A stretch of 64,000 nucleotides of DNA from Hyphomicrobiales bacterium (GCA_027483945.1 JAIXTM010000018.1:186001-250000); one strand, 5' to 3'; positions 45,850-55,086 are shown, numbered from the stretch's first letter. The notes: generated from the letters alone by a model not told the origin. Translations and numbers: made by a program.

Positions 45850-47130
45850 TCAGGCCGGCTGGACGCCGGCTGGAACGGGGGGACCGGAACGGGTCTGGAA
45901 CGTTCCACGGACAGACCTGTTCACGGGTCCCAGCACGCCGCTCATTTCCAGGACGGCGATGGAGAGGACGATGATGGCGAGGCCCGCCCGTCCGCTGATG
46001 GCGATGGACTCGGTGAAGCCCGCCACGAGGAAGAAGACGAACAGGATGATCGCCCGGTGATTGCGCGACCGCAGCGCGAGGGTCAGGGCGACGGCGATGC
46101 CGGTTATGAAGATCGCCAGCCCGACGAGGCCGCGGCTGAAGAGCACCTCGAGGAAGAGGTTGTGGGGATGGGCCGCCGCGGTGAAGAGGTTGCTGTGATA
46201 GGGGAGGATCGAGATGGCGGCCCCCTGCCCCCACCCCCAGACCGCGCGCTCCTTCCACAGGTCGATGACGGCGAGCCAGATTTCGGCGCGGCCGGTGCCG
46301 GTCTTGATCTCCGAGACGTCGCCGCTGCGGGACAACAGGACGAGGAAATCGTCGCCGAGGCCGAGATAGAGGATCGCCGCGGTGCCGGCGACGAAGACGG
46401 CGCCGACCAGCACGAGGAGGCTGCGCTTCACCACGACGAGGTAGAGGCCGATGCAGACGAGCGCGGCGAGGATCGAGATGCGGTTGATGCTGAGCACGAG
46501 GTTCGCGATCAGGAGAAGGCCGATCAGGACCTTGGCGAAGCGCGGGAAGCCGATCTCGCGCCAGTAGAGGACGAGCAGCGTCAGCGACATGGCGCAGGTC
46601 ATGCCAAGGCCGTTCGCCGAGCCGCCGATCCCGGACAGCCGGTTGCTGGGCAGGCGGACGTCGCCGACCCATTCATGCATCCGCGCGAATTCGGGCGCGA
46701 CGAAGTAGAGGACCAGCGACACGCCTGCGACGACCGTCATCGCCGCCAGGATCGCCTCGATCAGGAACGAGAGGCCGAAGGCGCGGCCGATGACGGCGGT
46801 GTGGACGTAGAAGATGAAGAGCGAGATCGCGGCCGTGAGCCCGAACGTCCAGTTCTCGGCATCGGCGATGTTCAGCACCGCATAGGCGTGGAAGATCGTC
46901 CAGGGCAGCAGCGTGTAGGACAGCAGCACCGACAGGGAGGTGCGCGGCAGCAGGACGCAATAGGCCAGCGCCAGCCCCCAGGCGAAGAGCCGCAAAATGG
47001 TCTGAAAGTCGAGCGACTTGTCGGCGTAGTCGCGATGGCGGAACACCGCCACGACGAAGAACACGATCGCGACCGTCGCCCAGAAATGCAGGCTGGTGAG
47101 ATGGGCCCTGCGGACGGCGTCGTCGGTCAT
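45850..47130 (-). CDS. O-antigen ligase/polymerase family membrane protein (Wzy-like)
   Basis: A 426-residue inner-membrane protein with about eleven hydrophobic segments. The large periplasmic loop near residues 280-340 carries the Wzy_C-type motif GWGQGAAISILPYHSNLF with AAHPHNLFLEVLFSRG. In an EPS locus this is most likely the polymerase that links repeat units. The ATG chosen gives MTDDAVRRAH; a longer frame of 16 residues would run through the palindromic site upstream. It heads the wzy-GH10-GT2 operon. Confidence 0.88.
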   Translation of the reverse strand: MTDDAVRRAHLTSLHFWATVAIVFFVVAVFRHRDYADKSLDFQTILRLFAWGLALAYCVLLPRTSLSVLLSYTLLPWTIFHAYAVLNIADAENWTFGLTAAISLFIFYVHTAVIGRAFGLSFLIEAILAAMTVVAGVSLVLYFVAPEFARMHEWVGDVRLPSNRLSGIGGSANGLGMTCAMSLTLLVLYWREIGFPRFAKVLIGLLLIANLVLSINRISILAALVCIGLYLVVVKRSLLVLVGAVFVAGTAAILYLGLGDDFLVLLSRSGDVSEIKTGTGRAEIWLAVIDLWKERAVWGWGQGAAISILPYHSNLFTAAAHPHNLFLEVLFSRGLVGLAIFITGIAVALTLALRSRNHRAIILFVFFLVAGFTESIAISGRAGLAIIVLSIAVLEMSGVLGPVNRSVRGTFQTRSGPPVPAGVQPA

Positions 47131-47161
47131 GGCCGCCGCCCTCCCGCCTCGCCGGCACCGC

Positions 47162-47178
47162 TTTTCGCAGTGCAGCAT
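47162..47178. promoter_or_regulatory. EPS-locus palindrome, site 3
   Basis: On the minus strand this reads ATGCTGCACTGCGAAAA, matching site 2 at 13 of 17 positions, including the TGCACTGC core. It lies in the 50-base divergent gap between the Wzy-like gene and the GT14 gene. Confidence 0.5.
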
Positions 47179-47180
47179 CG

Positions 47181-48146
47181 ATGGTAACCAGACGCCCCAT
47201 GGTCTCGGCCTTCGTCCTCCAGACGCACAAGAACCCCGCGCAGATCCGCCGGCTGGCGATGGTGCTGCGCCGCGCCTGCCCCGGCAGCGTCGTGGTCGTC
47301 AGCCATGACCGGCGCAGCCCCGCGCTCGATCCGGGCCTGTTCGACGGGGACGAGCGGATCATCGTCACGACCGGCAGCGGCGGGCGCGGCGACTTCCTGA
47401 TCCTCGACGGCTATCTCGCGGCCCTGAAGCGGCTGGAGGAGACCGGCCTCGCCTATGATTGGGTGACCAATCTCAGCGGGCAGGACTACCCGGTCGCGTC
47501 CCTGCGGGCCTTCGAGGCCGACCTCGCCGCGCTCTCGGGCGACGGCTATCTTCATCATTTCGACGTGCTGCGGGACGATCCGGCCGAGATGGCGCCGATG
47601 CGCTGGCCGCCCGGCCACGGCTTTGGCCGCTACTGGTTCCAGTATGCGAAGCTCGCCGAGGATGCGGGACTGGCGGGCCGGCTGGCGCTCTATGCGCCGC
47701 GGGTGCTGGCCGAGCGCCTGGGCCTGCCCTTCCGCGTCAATACGGCCTACGGGATCATGATCGGGCATCGCGCCCTGAACGCGCCGTTCGGCGCGGGGTT
47801 CCGCTGTCATGCCGGCAGCTACTGGCACACGATCAGCCGCCGCGCGGTCAGGCGCCTCCTCGCCTTCTGCGACGAGCGGCCGGACGTGGTCTCCTATTTC
47901 CGCCGCGTCCTGATCCCGGACGAGAGCTTCGTCCAGACGGTGCTCGTCAACGACCCGAACCTGCAATTCGTCCCGCGCAACCGGCGCTATTTCGACATGA
48001 GCGCCTCCCGGCGCGGCCACCCGAAATCGCTCGGTCCTGAGGACGTGGCGGCCTTCAGCGCAGGCGACCACGTCTTCGCCCGCAAGATCGAGCCCGACGG
48101 CCAGGCCGGGTTCCTTGACATGCTGGACGCGCGCGCCCTGTCCTGA
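47181..48146 (+). CDS. GT14 (core-2/I-branching type) N-acetylglucosaminyltransferase-like protein
   Basis: A 321-residue transferase of the beta-1,6-N-acetylglucosaminyltransferase/Branch family. Motifs: AFVLQTHKNPAQ at the start, VTNLSGQDYPVASL (the family's LSGQDxP), AGSYWHTISRRAVR and IPDESFVQTVLVN (PDE catalytic Glu region). Bacterial members add branch sugars such as xylose or GlcNAc to surface glycans. The start at 47181 is 2 bases after the palindromic site; MVSAFVLQ, six codons later, is an alternative. Single gene, convergent with the flippase gene (4-base gap). Confidence 0.88.
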   Translation: MVTRRPMVSAFVLQTHKNPAQIRRLAMVLRRACPGSVVVVSHDRRSPALDPGLFDGDERIIVTTGSGGRGDFLILDGYLAALKRLEETGLAYDWVTNLSGQDYPVASLRAFEADLAALSGDGYLHHFDVLRDDPAEMAPMRWPPGHGFGRYWFQYAKLAEDAGLAGRLALYAPRVLAERLGLPFRVNTAYGIMIGHRALNAPFGAGFRCHAGSYWHTISRRAVRRLLAFCDERPDVVSYFRRVLIPDESFVQTVLVNDPNLQFVPRNRRYFDMSASRRGHPKSLGPEDVAAFSAGDHVFARKIEPDGQAGFLDMLDARALS

Positions 48147-48150
48147 CCGC

Positions 48151-49608
48151 TCAGCGCGCATGGGCCACCCGGAGCTGGCGCCCGATACTGAGCGCGATGC
48201 GCAGCGACGGGCGGTCGACGACGGCGATGGCGGCGGCGTAGCTGACGATTCCGACCACGACCATCAGAGCGAGGCGCGGGACCGGCGCCAGCGCCCCGGC
48301 GGCAGAGGCTGTCGCCGTGACCGCCAGGGCCATGAGCAGGGTCGCGAGGATCGGCCGGGCGAATGCCGCCGCCTGGCGCCGCAGCGGCAAGGCGAGATAA
48401 CGCCTGGTGGCGTAGAGCCCCCAGGGAAGCCCGATGAGATGGCGGGCAACCCAGGCGGCAGCGATGGCCGTGAGGCCGAGGCCGCCGGTAAGCAGGACGC
48501 CGCCGATCGAAACGGCCAGAGCCGCCAGCGCGTAGGCGACGAGGCCGCCCTGATGCCCCTTGGCCCGCAGGACAGGCCCGACCAGGGTGCGCGGCAGCGC
48601 GAAGATCCAGCCGATGGCGGCAACCTGGCCGATGATGGTGGCCGGGGCCCAGGCCTCGCTGAACACCGTGCCGACGAGCAGCGGCAGGGTGAGCGCGATG
48701 CCGGCGAACACGGGCGCGGCGACGACGAGGATCATCCGCGTCGCCTTCAGGAACGCCTCCGTCGCGTCCTGGCCAAGCCGTTCCAGGGACGCGAAGAAGG
48801 ACAGGCCGAAGCGGACCGAGAAGGTCTGGGCCAGTGTCGCGGTCTCGTCGATGAGCCGCTGGGCGAACTGGAAATAGCCGAGCACGGTCGGGCCGTGGAT
48901 ATAGCCGACCAGCAGCCAGAACAGGCGCGGCAGGGCACCCCAGACGAGCCGCTCGGCGCTGAGTGCGCTCCCGAAGGCGATGAGGCGGCGGAATTCGCGC
49001 GGCGCGAAACGCAGGCGCGGCCAGCGGCGCATCGTTGCGAAGACCGCGACGAGGCTCGCCAGCGCGCCGAGCCCCATGCCGGCGACGATGGCGGCGGCGC
49101 CGAAGCCCGCGGCCGCGAGGCCGACGGTGAGGACAAGGCCGACGACCCGCGACAGGGTCATGCGCATCGTCACCGCGCCGGCGCGCATCTTGCGGGTCAG
49201 CATCCCGGTGGGGACGACGAGCAGCGTGTTGGCGACCAGGAGGACGATCGCGAGCCGCATGAGGGCGGCGAGATCGGGATCGCCGTAAAGGGCGGCCACG
49301 GGCTCGGCGAGCGCGAAGGCGAGGCCCGCGGCGACGATGGCGGCGGTCAGGGACGCGGTGAAGGCGGTGTCGGTGACGCGGGTGTCGCCGGATCGCGCGC
49401 CGACCACCGCTTCCGCCATCCCCAGGGCCGCGGCGAGTTCCAGGAAGCCGACGGTCGCAAGCGCGATCGTGGCGCGCCCGACCTCCTCGGGAAGGAGCAG
49501 CCAGGCATAGGCCAGGACGGTGCCGACACCGACGAGGCCGTTCACGACGCTCTCGGCGAGGCTCCAGGGCACCGCCCTGACGACCTGGCGTTTCAGGCGC
49601 GGCTGCAC
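48151..49608 (-). CDS. Polysaccharide flippase (Wzx/MATE-like)
   Basis: A 485-residue membrane protein with about fourteen hydrophobic segments that turns the lipid-linked repeat unit to the periplasmic side. The N-terminal AVPWSLAESVVNGLVGVGTVLAYAWLL and the inner PEEVGRATIALATVGFLELAAALG are typical of the Polysacc_synt family. It is the last gene of the minus-strand PHPT-acyltransferase-deacetylase-pyruvyltransferase-flippase operon; its start is 7 bases after the pyruvyltransferase gene. Confidence 0.9.
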   Translation of the reverse strand: MQPRLKRQVVRAVPWSLAESVVNGLVGVGTVLAYAWLLLPEEVGRATIALATVGFLELAAALGMAEAVVGARSGDTRVTDTAFTASLTAAIVAAGLAFALAEPVAALYGDPDLAALMRLAIVLLVANTLLVVPTGMLTRKMRAGAVTMRMTLSRVVGLVLTVGLAAAGFGAAAIVAGMGLGALASLVAVFATMRRWPRLRFAPREFRRLIAFGSALSAERLVWGALPRLFWLLVGYIHGPTVLGYFQFAQRLIDETATLAQTFSVRFGLSFFASLERLGQDATEAFLKATRMILVVAAPVFAGIALTLPLLVGTVFSEAWAPATIIGQVAAIGWIFALPRTLVGPVLRAKGHQGGLVAYALAALAVSIGGVLLTGGLGLTAIAAAWVARHLIGLPWGLYATRRYLALPLRRQAAAFARPILATLLMALAVTATASAAGALAPVPRLALMVVVGIVSYAAAIAVVDRPSLRIALSIGRQLRVAHAR

Positions 49609-49615
49609 GGGCCGC

Positions 49616-50653
49616 TCATTCCGCCGCCAGAGGCGTCAGCGCGCTCTCGATCCGGTCGGAGCGCGCGAGCCACGACTGGGCGTAGCGGTGCAGCTTGCCA
49701 TAGGTGCCATCCCCGTAGCGCACATGCTTGCCGAGGAGCGCGCCGAGGATCATCCCGTGAAGGCGGTCGGTGTCGATCGTGTCATGGGCTGCGAAGCGCT
49801 CCACCGCCTTGCGCACGATGCGGTCCCGATAGGGCCGCCAGAGGACGTGATTGGGCACGACATGGCGCAGCGGGTTGTCGATCGTCTGCCACTTGCGCAG
49901 GGCACGCAGCATGTACGGATCGAGCGGGCCCAGGATGTCGACCCAGTCGAAACCGTCCTCGGCGGCGCCGGTGCGGCTTTCCTTGTCGCGGCGGCGCTGG
50001 ACCAGCGTGCCGGAGCCGGTGGAGGCCGTATCGAACGTGCCCCAGAGCTGGTGCGCCATGTCCGGCATGATCGCCCCTTCCCCGCTGCAATCGCGGGTGA
50101 CGAAGTCGAGGGATTCCACGTCGCGCACGTAGGTGAAGAGCTTGGGATGGCCGGCGAAGATCGCAGCGGAGCGCCTGCGGGCCTCGGCGCTGCCGAAATG
50201 GATCGATTGCGGGAGGATGACGATGCGGTTGTCGGGGTAGCGCTCGATGACGAGTTCGCGGAAGCGCTGGAAGGTCGGCCAGATGTCGCCGAGGTTGCCG
50301 CCGCCATGGAGGACGAGCGTCGCCGAGCGGTCCGCAGCGAGGCGGTCGAGGTCGCCGACCGACGGCTTCAGCGACACGCTCGGCGCGCCGGGCCCTTCGA
50401 CCCGGCATAGGTCCTGGAAGCTGAAGCGCCCCAGGACCCGGTAGCCATGGGCATCGAGGAAGGCATCGGCGCCCTGGTGGATCAGGAGGTCGCCGACATT
50501 GTCGTGGACCGGATAGTCCAGGTAGACGACCGGGCAGGACCGGTCGATCCGCTCCGCGATGCCGGAAAGCTTCGCCTTGAGGTCGCCCATGACGAGCGCG
50601 TGGGAGGCCTTGTCCCCGGACATGATTGCCGTCTCCGTTCCGTGCCGCGCCAT
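49616..50653 (-). CDS. Polysaccharide pyruvyl transferase family protein
   Basis: Probable transfer of pyruvate from phosphoenolpyruvate to form a ketal on an EPS sugar. The 345-residue protein has the family's YLDYPVHDNVGDLLIHQGA (about residues 43-62), LHGGGNLGDIWPTF, ILPQSIHFGS and TDRLHGMILGALL with the catalytic-region Arg-His pair. It resembles ExoV-type rather than CsaB-type proteins in length and in the missing second half-repeat. ATG overlaps the deacetylase stop (TGATG). Another ATG ten codons later (MSGDKAS) is possible. Confidence 0.9.
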   Translation of the reverse strand: MARHGTETAIMSGDKASHALVMGDLKAKLSGIAERIDRSCPVVYLDYPVHDNVGDLLIHQGADAFLDAHGYRVLGRFSFQDLCRVEGPGAPSVSLKPSVGDLDRLAADRSATLVLHGGGNLGDIWPTFQRFRELVIERYPDNRIVILPQSIHFGSAEARRRSAAIFAGHPKLFTYVRDVESLDFVTRDCSGEGAIMPDMAHQLWGTFDTASTGSGTLVQRRRDKESRTGAAEDGFDWVDILGPLDPYMLRALRKWQTIDNPLRHVVPNHVLWRPYRDRIVRKAVERFAAHDTIDTDRLHGMILGALLGKHVRYGDGTYGKLHRYAQSWLARSDRIESALTPLAAE

Positions 50654-51384
50654 CAGCCATCCGCGATCTGGACGACCTTGAAGTCGTGCCGCTTGAGGTA
50701 ATCGATGAGGAGCCGCACGAGTTCGGCGGTGGGCTCCTGGACATCGTGCAGGACGATGACGCCGCGGCCCCGCTTCTCCAGCCGGGTCCGCAGGCGCTCG
50801 AAGCTCTCCGGCGCCGGATCGCCGCGCCAGTCGGCCGGGCTGATATCGGCATAGACCGCGCGCTGGCCGTTGCCGGCGAGCCAGGCATCCACCGCGTCGG
50901 TCCGCTTCCAGGACGGATAGCGGAACAGGCCCGGTCGCCGGCCGAGCGCGGTGGTCGCCGCCGCGATGCCCTGCTCCGCGTCCCGGATGGCAGCCTGCGG
51001 CTCCGCCTTGCTCAGATCGCCATGGGTGAAGGTGTGGGTGCCGACGGCGTGGCCCTCGTCCCGCATCCGGCGCAGGAGGTCTGGCCGGGCGGCGGCGCGG
51101 CGGCCGACGACGAAGAACGTCGCCTGGATGCATTCCTTCCGGAGCAGGTCGAGCACCGCCTCGGTGCGGCCCGGCGCCGGGCCGTCGTCGAAGGTCAGCG
51201 CCACCTCCCTGGGGCCGAGGCGCGCATCGAAGCGCGGCGAAGGCGCGTCAGGCCGCGGCCTCTCCGCCCGCACGACCCGCGCGGTGCCGAGCGCGCCGGG
51301 CTCGTTGCAGGCGGCCATGGCGGGAGCGGCAAGGAGCACGAGGCCGAGGGCGCCGAGCGCGGCGCGGGCAGGATGGGCATTCAT
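50653..51384 (-). CDS. Polysaccharide deacetylase (CE4/NodB), exported
   Basis: A 243-residue periplasmic CE4 enzyme with a signal peptide (cut after about residue 25, APAMA). The NodB domain has [18 protein letters not shown] (motif 1, metal-binding Asp pair), [12 protein letters not shown] (motif 2, H-x3-H), RYPSWKR (motif 3, R-x-P) and VIVLHDV (motif 5). It removes N-acetyl groups from amino-sugar polymers, as HfsH or PgaB do. Its ATG overlaps the acyltransferase stop by four bases. Confidence 0.92.
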   Translation of the reverse strand: MNAHPARAALGALGLVLLAAPAMAACNEPGALGTARVVRAERPRPDAPSPRFDARLGPREVALTFDDGPAPGRTEAVLDLLRKECIQATFFVVGRRAAARPDLLRRMRDEGHAVGTHTFTHGDLSKAEPQAAIRDAEQGIAAATTALGRRPGLFRYPSWKRTDAVDAWLAGNGQRAVYADISPADWRGDPAPESFERLRTRLEKRGRGVIVLHDVQEPTAELVRLLIDYLKRHDFKVVQIADG

Positions 51385-51851
51385 CGGAAGGCCCCCGCCG
51401 CGACGAGACGCTGCTTGGTCTCCTCGGCATTGGCGAAGCGGCCATAGGGACCGACCTCGATGCCGGAGCGGATGATGCGGGCCGGATTGCCCGCGACGAC
51501 AGAGCCCGGCGGCACGTCGCGCGTGACGACGCTGCCGGCGGCGACGACGGAGCCGTCGCCGATATTGATGCCCGGCAGCACGATGCTGCGGGCGCCGATG
51601 AAGCAGCGCCGGCCGATCCGGGTGTGGAGATAGAGCCCGCGGGTCATGTCGTGGGCGAGGATCGCGACGTCGAAGGCGACGTAGCTTTCCGCGCCGACAT
51701 GGATGCCGCGCGGATAGGTGCGATCGAACTTGGCGCTCAGGGAGAAGGACGCGGTCGGGTCGATATCCATGCCCCAGACGCGCGTGTAGACGAGCCATTT
51801 CGCCCGCACGAGGGATTTTCGCAGCCATTGCAGGCTGTTGAGGCTCCTCAT
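51381..51851 (-). CDS. Hexapeptide-repeat acyltransferase
   Basis: A 156-residue left-handed beta-helix acyltransferase of the LacA/WcaF/NodL group, likely adding acetyl to a sugar of the EPS repeat unit in the cytoplasm. Repeats: [57 protein letters not shown], and GNPARIIR with the conserved NPA(R/K) loop. The active His is in ILAHDMT. I start at the ATG for MRSLNSLQ; a start ten codons upstream is possible. It lies 34 bases after the phosphotransferase gene. Confidence 0.9.
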   Translation of the reverse strand: MRSLNSLQWLRKSLVRAKWLVYTRVWGMDIDPTASFSLSAKFDRTYPRGIHVGAESYVAFDVAILAHDMTRGLYLHTRIGRRCFIGARSIVLPGINIGDGSVVAAGSVVTRDVPPGSVVAGNPARIIRSGIEVGPYGRFANAEETKQRLVAAGAFR

Positions 51852-51885
51852 GGCCCGCGTCCCGCTGTGGATGGGGCGCACATCG

Positions 51886-53313
51886 TCAATAGGCCTTCCG
51901 CGTATCGAAGACGAGGAAGGCCGTCTTGAAGATGATCCGGACGTCGAGCCAGATCGACCAATTGTCGACGTACCAGATGTCGTAGCGCACGCGCTCGGCC
52001 ATGCTGTCGACGGTCGGCGTCTCGCCGCGGCTGCCGTTCACCTGCGCCCAGCCCGTGAGGCCCGGCTTCATGTGATGGCGGAAGGCGTAATCGGCGATGA
52101 GCGACTCGTAATAATTGTCGTGTGCCACGGCGTGGGGCCGCGGGCCGACAATGGACATCTCGCCGCGCAGCACGTTCAGGAGCTGGGGCAATTCATCGAT
52201 GCTGGTGCGCCGGATGAAGCGCCCCACCCGCGTGACGCGGTCGTCGTTGCGCTGCGCCTGGCGGACGACGGCGCCGTCCTCCATCACGCGCATGCTGCGC
52301 AGCTTCAGGATGCGGAACGGGCGGTCGTTGAAGCCGTGCCGTGTCTGCTGGAACAGGACCGGGCCGGGACTGTCGAGCTTGATGGCGATGGCGGCCAGCA
52401 CCAGCACCGGCGCGGCGGCGAACAGGGCCGCGCCGGCGACGGTGACGTCCAGCGTGCGCTTCAGCGCCCGCTCGGGCAGCGTCAGCGGCTCGCGCTGCAT
52501 CTCCACCGCCACGCGCGAGCCGAAGGCGACGCTGGGACGGCGGGCGAGATCCGACAGGTGCGGATCGAGCAGGAGCCGGATCGGCAGGGGCACGACACGC
52601 AGGGCGTGGATGACCTGGCGGGCGAGGTCGAACCGCTCGGGCGCGAAGGCGATCAGCACCTCGTCGATATCGGCGCCGCGCAGGGAGGCGGTGAGGCTGG
52701 CGGTGACCTCGTCGAGATCGCCGACGCCGTCGAGATCGACATGGACATGGGTGACGATGCGCATGCCCTGCCGCTGGGCGAAGGCCTGGCGATGCCCGAG
52801 ATCGCCGGCGGCGCCGTCGGTGATCATGGCGACGCGCCGGGAGACGAAGCGCCCCTCGCGGATCGCCCGCTGGATGGACCGCGCGATGAGGAGCCGGTGC
52901 GGCATGAGCACGGCGAGGCCGAGGGCGCCGAAGGTGATGGCCCCGGACCGGGAGATGCCGCCGCCCGCCTTCAGCAGGAAGGCGACGGCGAGCGTGATGG
53001 CCAGCGCCGAGACCCAGGCGCGGAACGCGATGCGCGTCTGCCAGCGGCTCTGCAGGAGCTGGGGCAGCTCGTAGGCGCCCTGGGCGCGGGCGAGCATGAC
53101 GAACAGCCCGCCCTCCACGGCGCCGAGCCCCGCATATTCCGTGGCCGAGGCCGCACCTTCCCACTGCGTGCTGAAGACCAGGCCGCAGACGATGCCCACG
53201 GTCAGGACCGCGGCGAAATCCACCAACGCCGCCAGGACGGCGATCAGCTCGGGACGGAGGGCCACCGGGCGCGGGTGGCGCACGATGGTACGGTCGATGA
53301 CGCGATCAGGCAC
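51886..53313 (-). CDS. Polyprenyl glycosylphosphotransferase (priming enzyme, WcaJ/ExoY-like)
   Basis: Starts EPS synthesis by moving a sugar-1-phosphate from a nucleotide sugar to undecaprenyl phosphate. The 475-residue protein has four N-terminal helices (about 28-160), a cytosolic CoA_binding_3-type region and the C-terminal Bac_transf domain with [45 protein letters not shown] and [18 protein letters not shown] chose a GTG start (MPDRVIDRT) with GAGG 8 bases upstream. A longer frame to 53508 would run into the AT-rich upstream region and has no ribosome site. It is the first gene of the five-gene operon. Confidence 0.92.
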   Translation of the reverse strand: MPDRVIDRTIVRHPRPVALRPELIAVLAALVDFAAVLTVGIVCGLVFSTQWEGAASATEYAGLGAVEGGLFVMLARAQGAYELPQLLQSRWQTRIAFRAWVSALAITLAVAFLLKAGGGISRSGAITFGALGLAVLMPHRLLIARSIQRAIREGRFVSRRVAMITDGAAGDLGHRQAFAQRQGMRIVTHVHVDLDGVGDLDEVTASLTASLRGADIDEVLIAFAPERFDLARQVIHALRVVPLPIRLLLDPHLSDLARRPSVAFGSRVAVEMQREPLTLPERALKRTLDVTVAGAALFAAAPVLVLAAIAIKLDSPGPVLFQQTRHGFNDRPFRILKLRSMRVMEDGAVVRQAQRNDDRVTRVGRFIRRTSIDELPQLLNVLRGEMSIVGPRPHAVAHDNYYESLIADYAFRHHMKPGLTGWAQVNGSRGETPTVDSMAERVRYDIWYVDNWSIWLDVRIIFKTAFLVFDTRKAY

Positions 53314-53896
53314 GGGTCCATCCTCGCTTCGGCTGCCGAATGCAGGAAGGCTAGATAGGGCGCTATGATCTCGCAACCGCAAAATTTCATCGTCACTGGC
53401 AAAAAAAATAGCAAATGCCACATTCGGGACAATTTTCGGGATGGTCGATTCACGCAATATGCGTAAAAATCGATAATCCATCGTATCATGCACCTTTATC
53501 AATTCCATATGACATCAATTTTATACCGATATCGTCGGTTCAACATTGCCACATATGCGTCACAGCGTCTTCCGCGTCGATTCGATGGGATATGTCTTGT
53601 CAATATACGTCGCCTCCGTCGAAGCACCGAGATCAGCGCGGCGACGGAAAGCGTGTGGCAGGAAGTTCTATGCCGCGCCGCAACATGGACCGACTTGGCG
53701 GCCGCGACGAAGGCATGACCTCACGTCAATCGGCGAGTCCCGGGAGCTCATGCTCCAGCTATCGACGCGCCGCGCATCGTATTTGATCGTATAGTTCGAG
53801 GAAGGGCCACCGATCTTCGGTGGTATTTCATGAGACTGCTGGCACGACGTGTTGAGAATATTCGAGCGACGTGCTGCCGGCCGCGATTGCGCAGCA
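53314..53896. other. AT-rich intergenic region upstream of the priming-enzyme operon
   Basis: 583 bases without a convincing gene. From about 53360 to 53610 it is far more AT-rich than the rest of the window, with runs such as CAAAAAAAATAGC. It contains the palindrome ACGCA-ATA-TGCGT (53452-53464), the inverted pair TGGCA...TGCCA nearby, and a hairpin CCACCGA-TCT-TCGGTGG (53807-53823) close to the end of the NmrA-like gene. Short frames here lack ribosome sites and normal codon use. It probably holds the promoter and regulatory sites of the priming-enzyme operon. Confidence 0.55.
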
Positions 53897-54775
53897 TTAT
53901 GCGCCGCTGCCCTGCCGCCCTTTCGCGACGAGAGCGTCGGTATAGGCCTGAAGCGTCCGGCCGCCGCGGATGGGGTCGTCCGGCATGTCGTAGTCGCCAT
54001 CGACGCCGATGGCCGTCATCCGGGCATAGGACAGGGCGGCGGGCTCGGAAAAGCCCAGGGCGCGGTAGGCAGCCTCCCATTGGTCGCGCGGCGTCACCTG
54101 CGGCGTGACCGGCCTGCCGAGCGCCTGTCCGAACGCGGCCGCGACGTCCTCGGACGAATAGCGCTCGGGTCCCTCGACATAGCGGATGCCCGTCCGATCG
54201 GCCGGCTCGGTCAGCAGGCCGGCGGCGACCTCGCCGAGATCGTCCGGATCGACCATCGGCAGCTTTAGCTCGGCCGGATACATCGTTGGCAGGATGCCGT
54301 CCCGGCTGGCCGGCTCGAGCATCATGTCCCAGTTGCTCATGTAATAGGCCGCGCGGAGCACGGTTGCGGGAATGGGCTGCTGGCCCAGCCCCTCCTCCAG
54401 CTCGTGTAGCGTGTTCAAATCGCCGATCATCTCGCCGGGCTGCGCGCCATAGGTGGACTCGGCGACGATCTTCTCCAGGCCCGATCCGTCGAGCGCATCC
54501 AGCAGCAGGCGGATCGTCTCCTTCTCGGTCCGGTCGGTATCGGTATCGGGCGCCGCGGGCGGATTGAGCAGGAACAGGCGCCTGCCGCCGCGGAAGACCG
54601 CGCGCATCGCCTCGACATCGTGAAGGTCGGCGACGGCGACGGTCGCTCCCATCCGCTCCAGCCTTGTGGCCTTCTCGGCCGTCCGCGTGACGGCCGTGAC
54701 CGCGCGGCCTTGCTTCAGCAGGGCCTCGGCGGTCGCGGATCCCACATGGCCGGTCGCGCCCAGGATAATGAACAT
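53897..54775 (-). CDS. NmrA/SDR-like NAD(P)-binding oxidoreductase
   Basis: A 292-residue atypical short-chain dehydrogenase. It has the N-terminal GATGHVGSATAEALLKQG dinucleotide motif, VAVADLHDVEAMRAVFRGG, and AESTYGAQPG where classical SDRs have the Ser-Tyr-Lys site; the Tyr-x3-Lys pair is missing, as in NmrA-type redox sensors and quinone reductases. GAGGA lies 6 bases before the ATG; upstream in-frame codons are non-coding in character. It stands alone, divergent from the type I secretion operon, with no visible link to EPS. Confidence 0.85.
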   Translation of the reverse strand: MFIILGATGHVGSATAEALLKQGRAVTAVTRTAEKATRLERMGATVAVADLHDVEAMRAVFRGGRRLFLLNPPAAPDTDTDRTEKETIRLLLDALDGSGLEKIVAESTYGAQPGEMIGDLNTLHELEEGLGQQPIPATVLRAAYYMSNWDMMLEPASRDGILPTMYPAELKLPMVDPDDLGEVAAGLLTEPADRTGIRYVEGPERYSSEDVAAAFGQALGRPVTPQVTPRDQWEAAYRALGFSEPAALSYARMTAIGVDGDYDMPDDPIRGGRTLQAYTDALVAKGRQGSGA

Positions 54776-55046
54776 CGGCAAATCCTCGTTCTGAAACCCC
54801 TCCGGCCAACGTGGCTGTCGGTGCCTTTGTGCCGGCTTGCCGCTTTCAGGGCCCGGACCGGCCGCGAAACCGGTCCGGCGAGGCGATGGGAAACGCTTGG
54901 CCCGGGCCGGCAAAGCCATCGGCATGCCGAACGCCGCGGGGAGCGCCGAAAGGCTACGTTTTCTGTGGCTGGGACGCACCAGTCCTGCCGCTTCGTCAAC
55001 CTTGGGTAACTATTCCGAGCGAATCAGCTTTGCGGCACGCCATAGA

Positions 55047-55065
55047 TGCGTTAACGCAAGATTAA
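55047..55065. promoter_or_regulatory. CtrA-like box and palindrome before the type I secretion operon
   Basis: TTAA-CGCAAGA-TTAA (55051-55065) matches the CtrA full site TTAA-N7-TTAA exactly. It overlaps the perfect palindrome TGCGTTAACGCA (55047-55058) and ends 21 bases before the TolC-like start. The rest of the 311-base gap from the NmrA-like gene has no other feature I can support. Confidence 0.55.
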
Positions 55066-55086
55066 TTACGCGGGTGGGGGCCCAGT

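Noticed and set aside
51886-53508. Longer form of the priming phosphotransferase with 65 more N-terminal residues
   Set aside because: The added part reads through the AT-rich promoter region and has no ribosome site, whereas the GTG at 53313 has GAGG at a good distance.
53488-53794. Short plus-strand frames of 76 and 82 codons in the AT-rich region before the priming enzyme
   Set aside because: No ribosome site, no hydrophobic or domain pattern, and mutual overlap in different frames.
53807-53823. Hairpin CCACCGA-TCT-TCGGTGG as a terminator of the NmrA-like gene
   Set aside because: On the gene's strand it is followed by CCCTTCC rather than a U-run; noted only as a hairpin within the intergenic entry.
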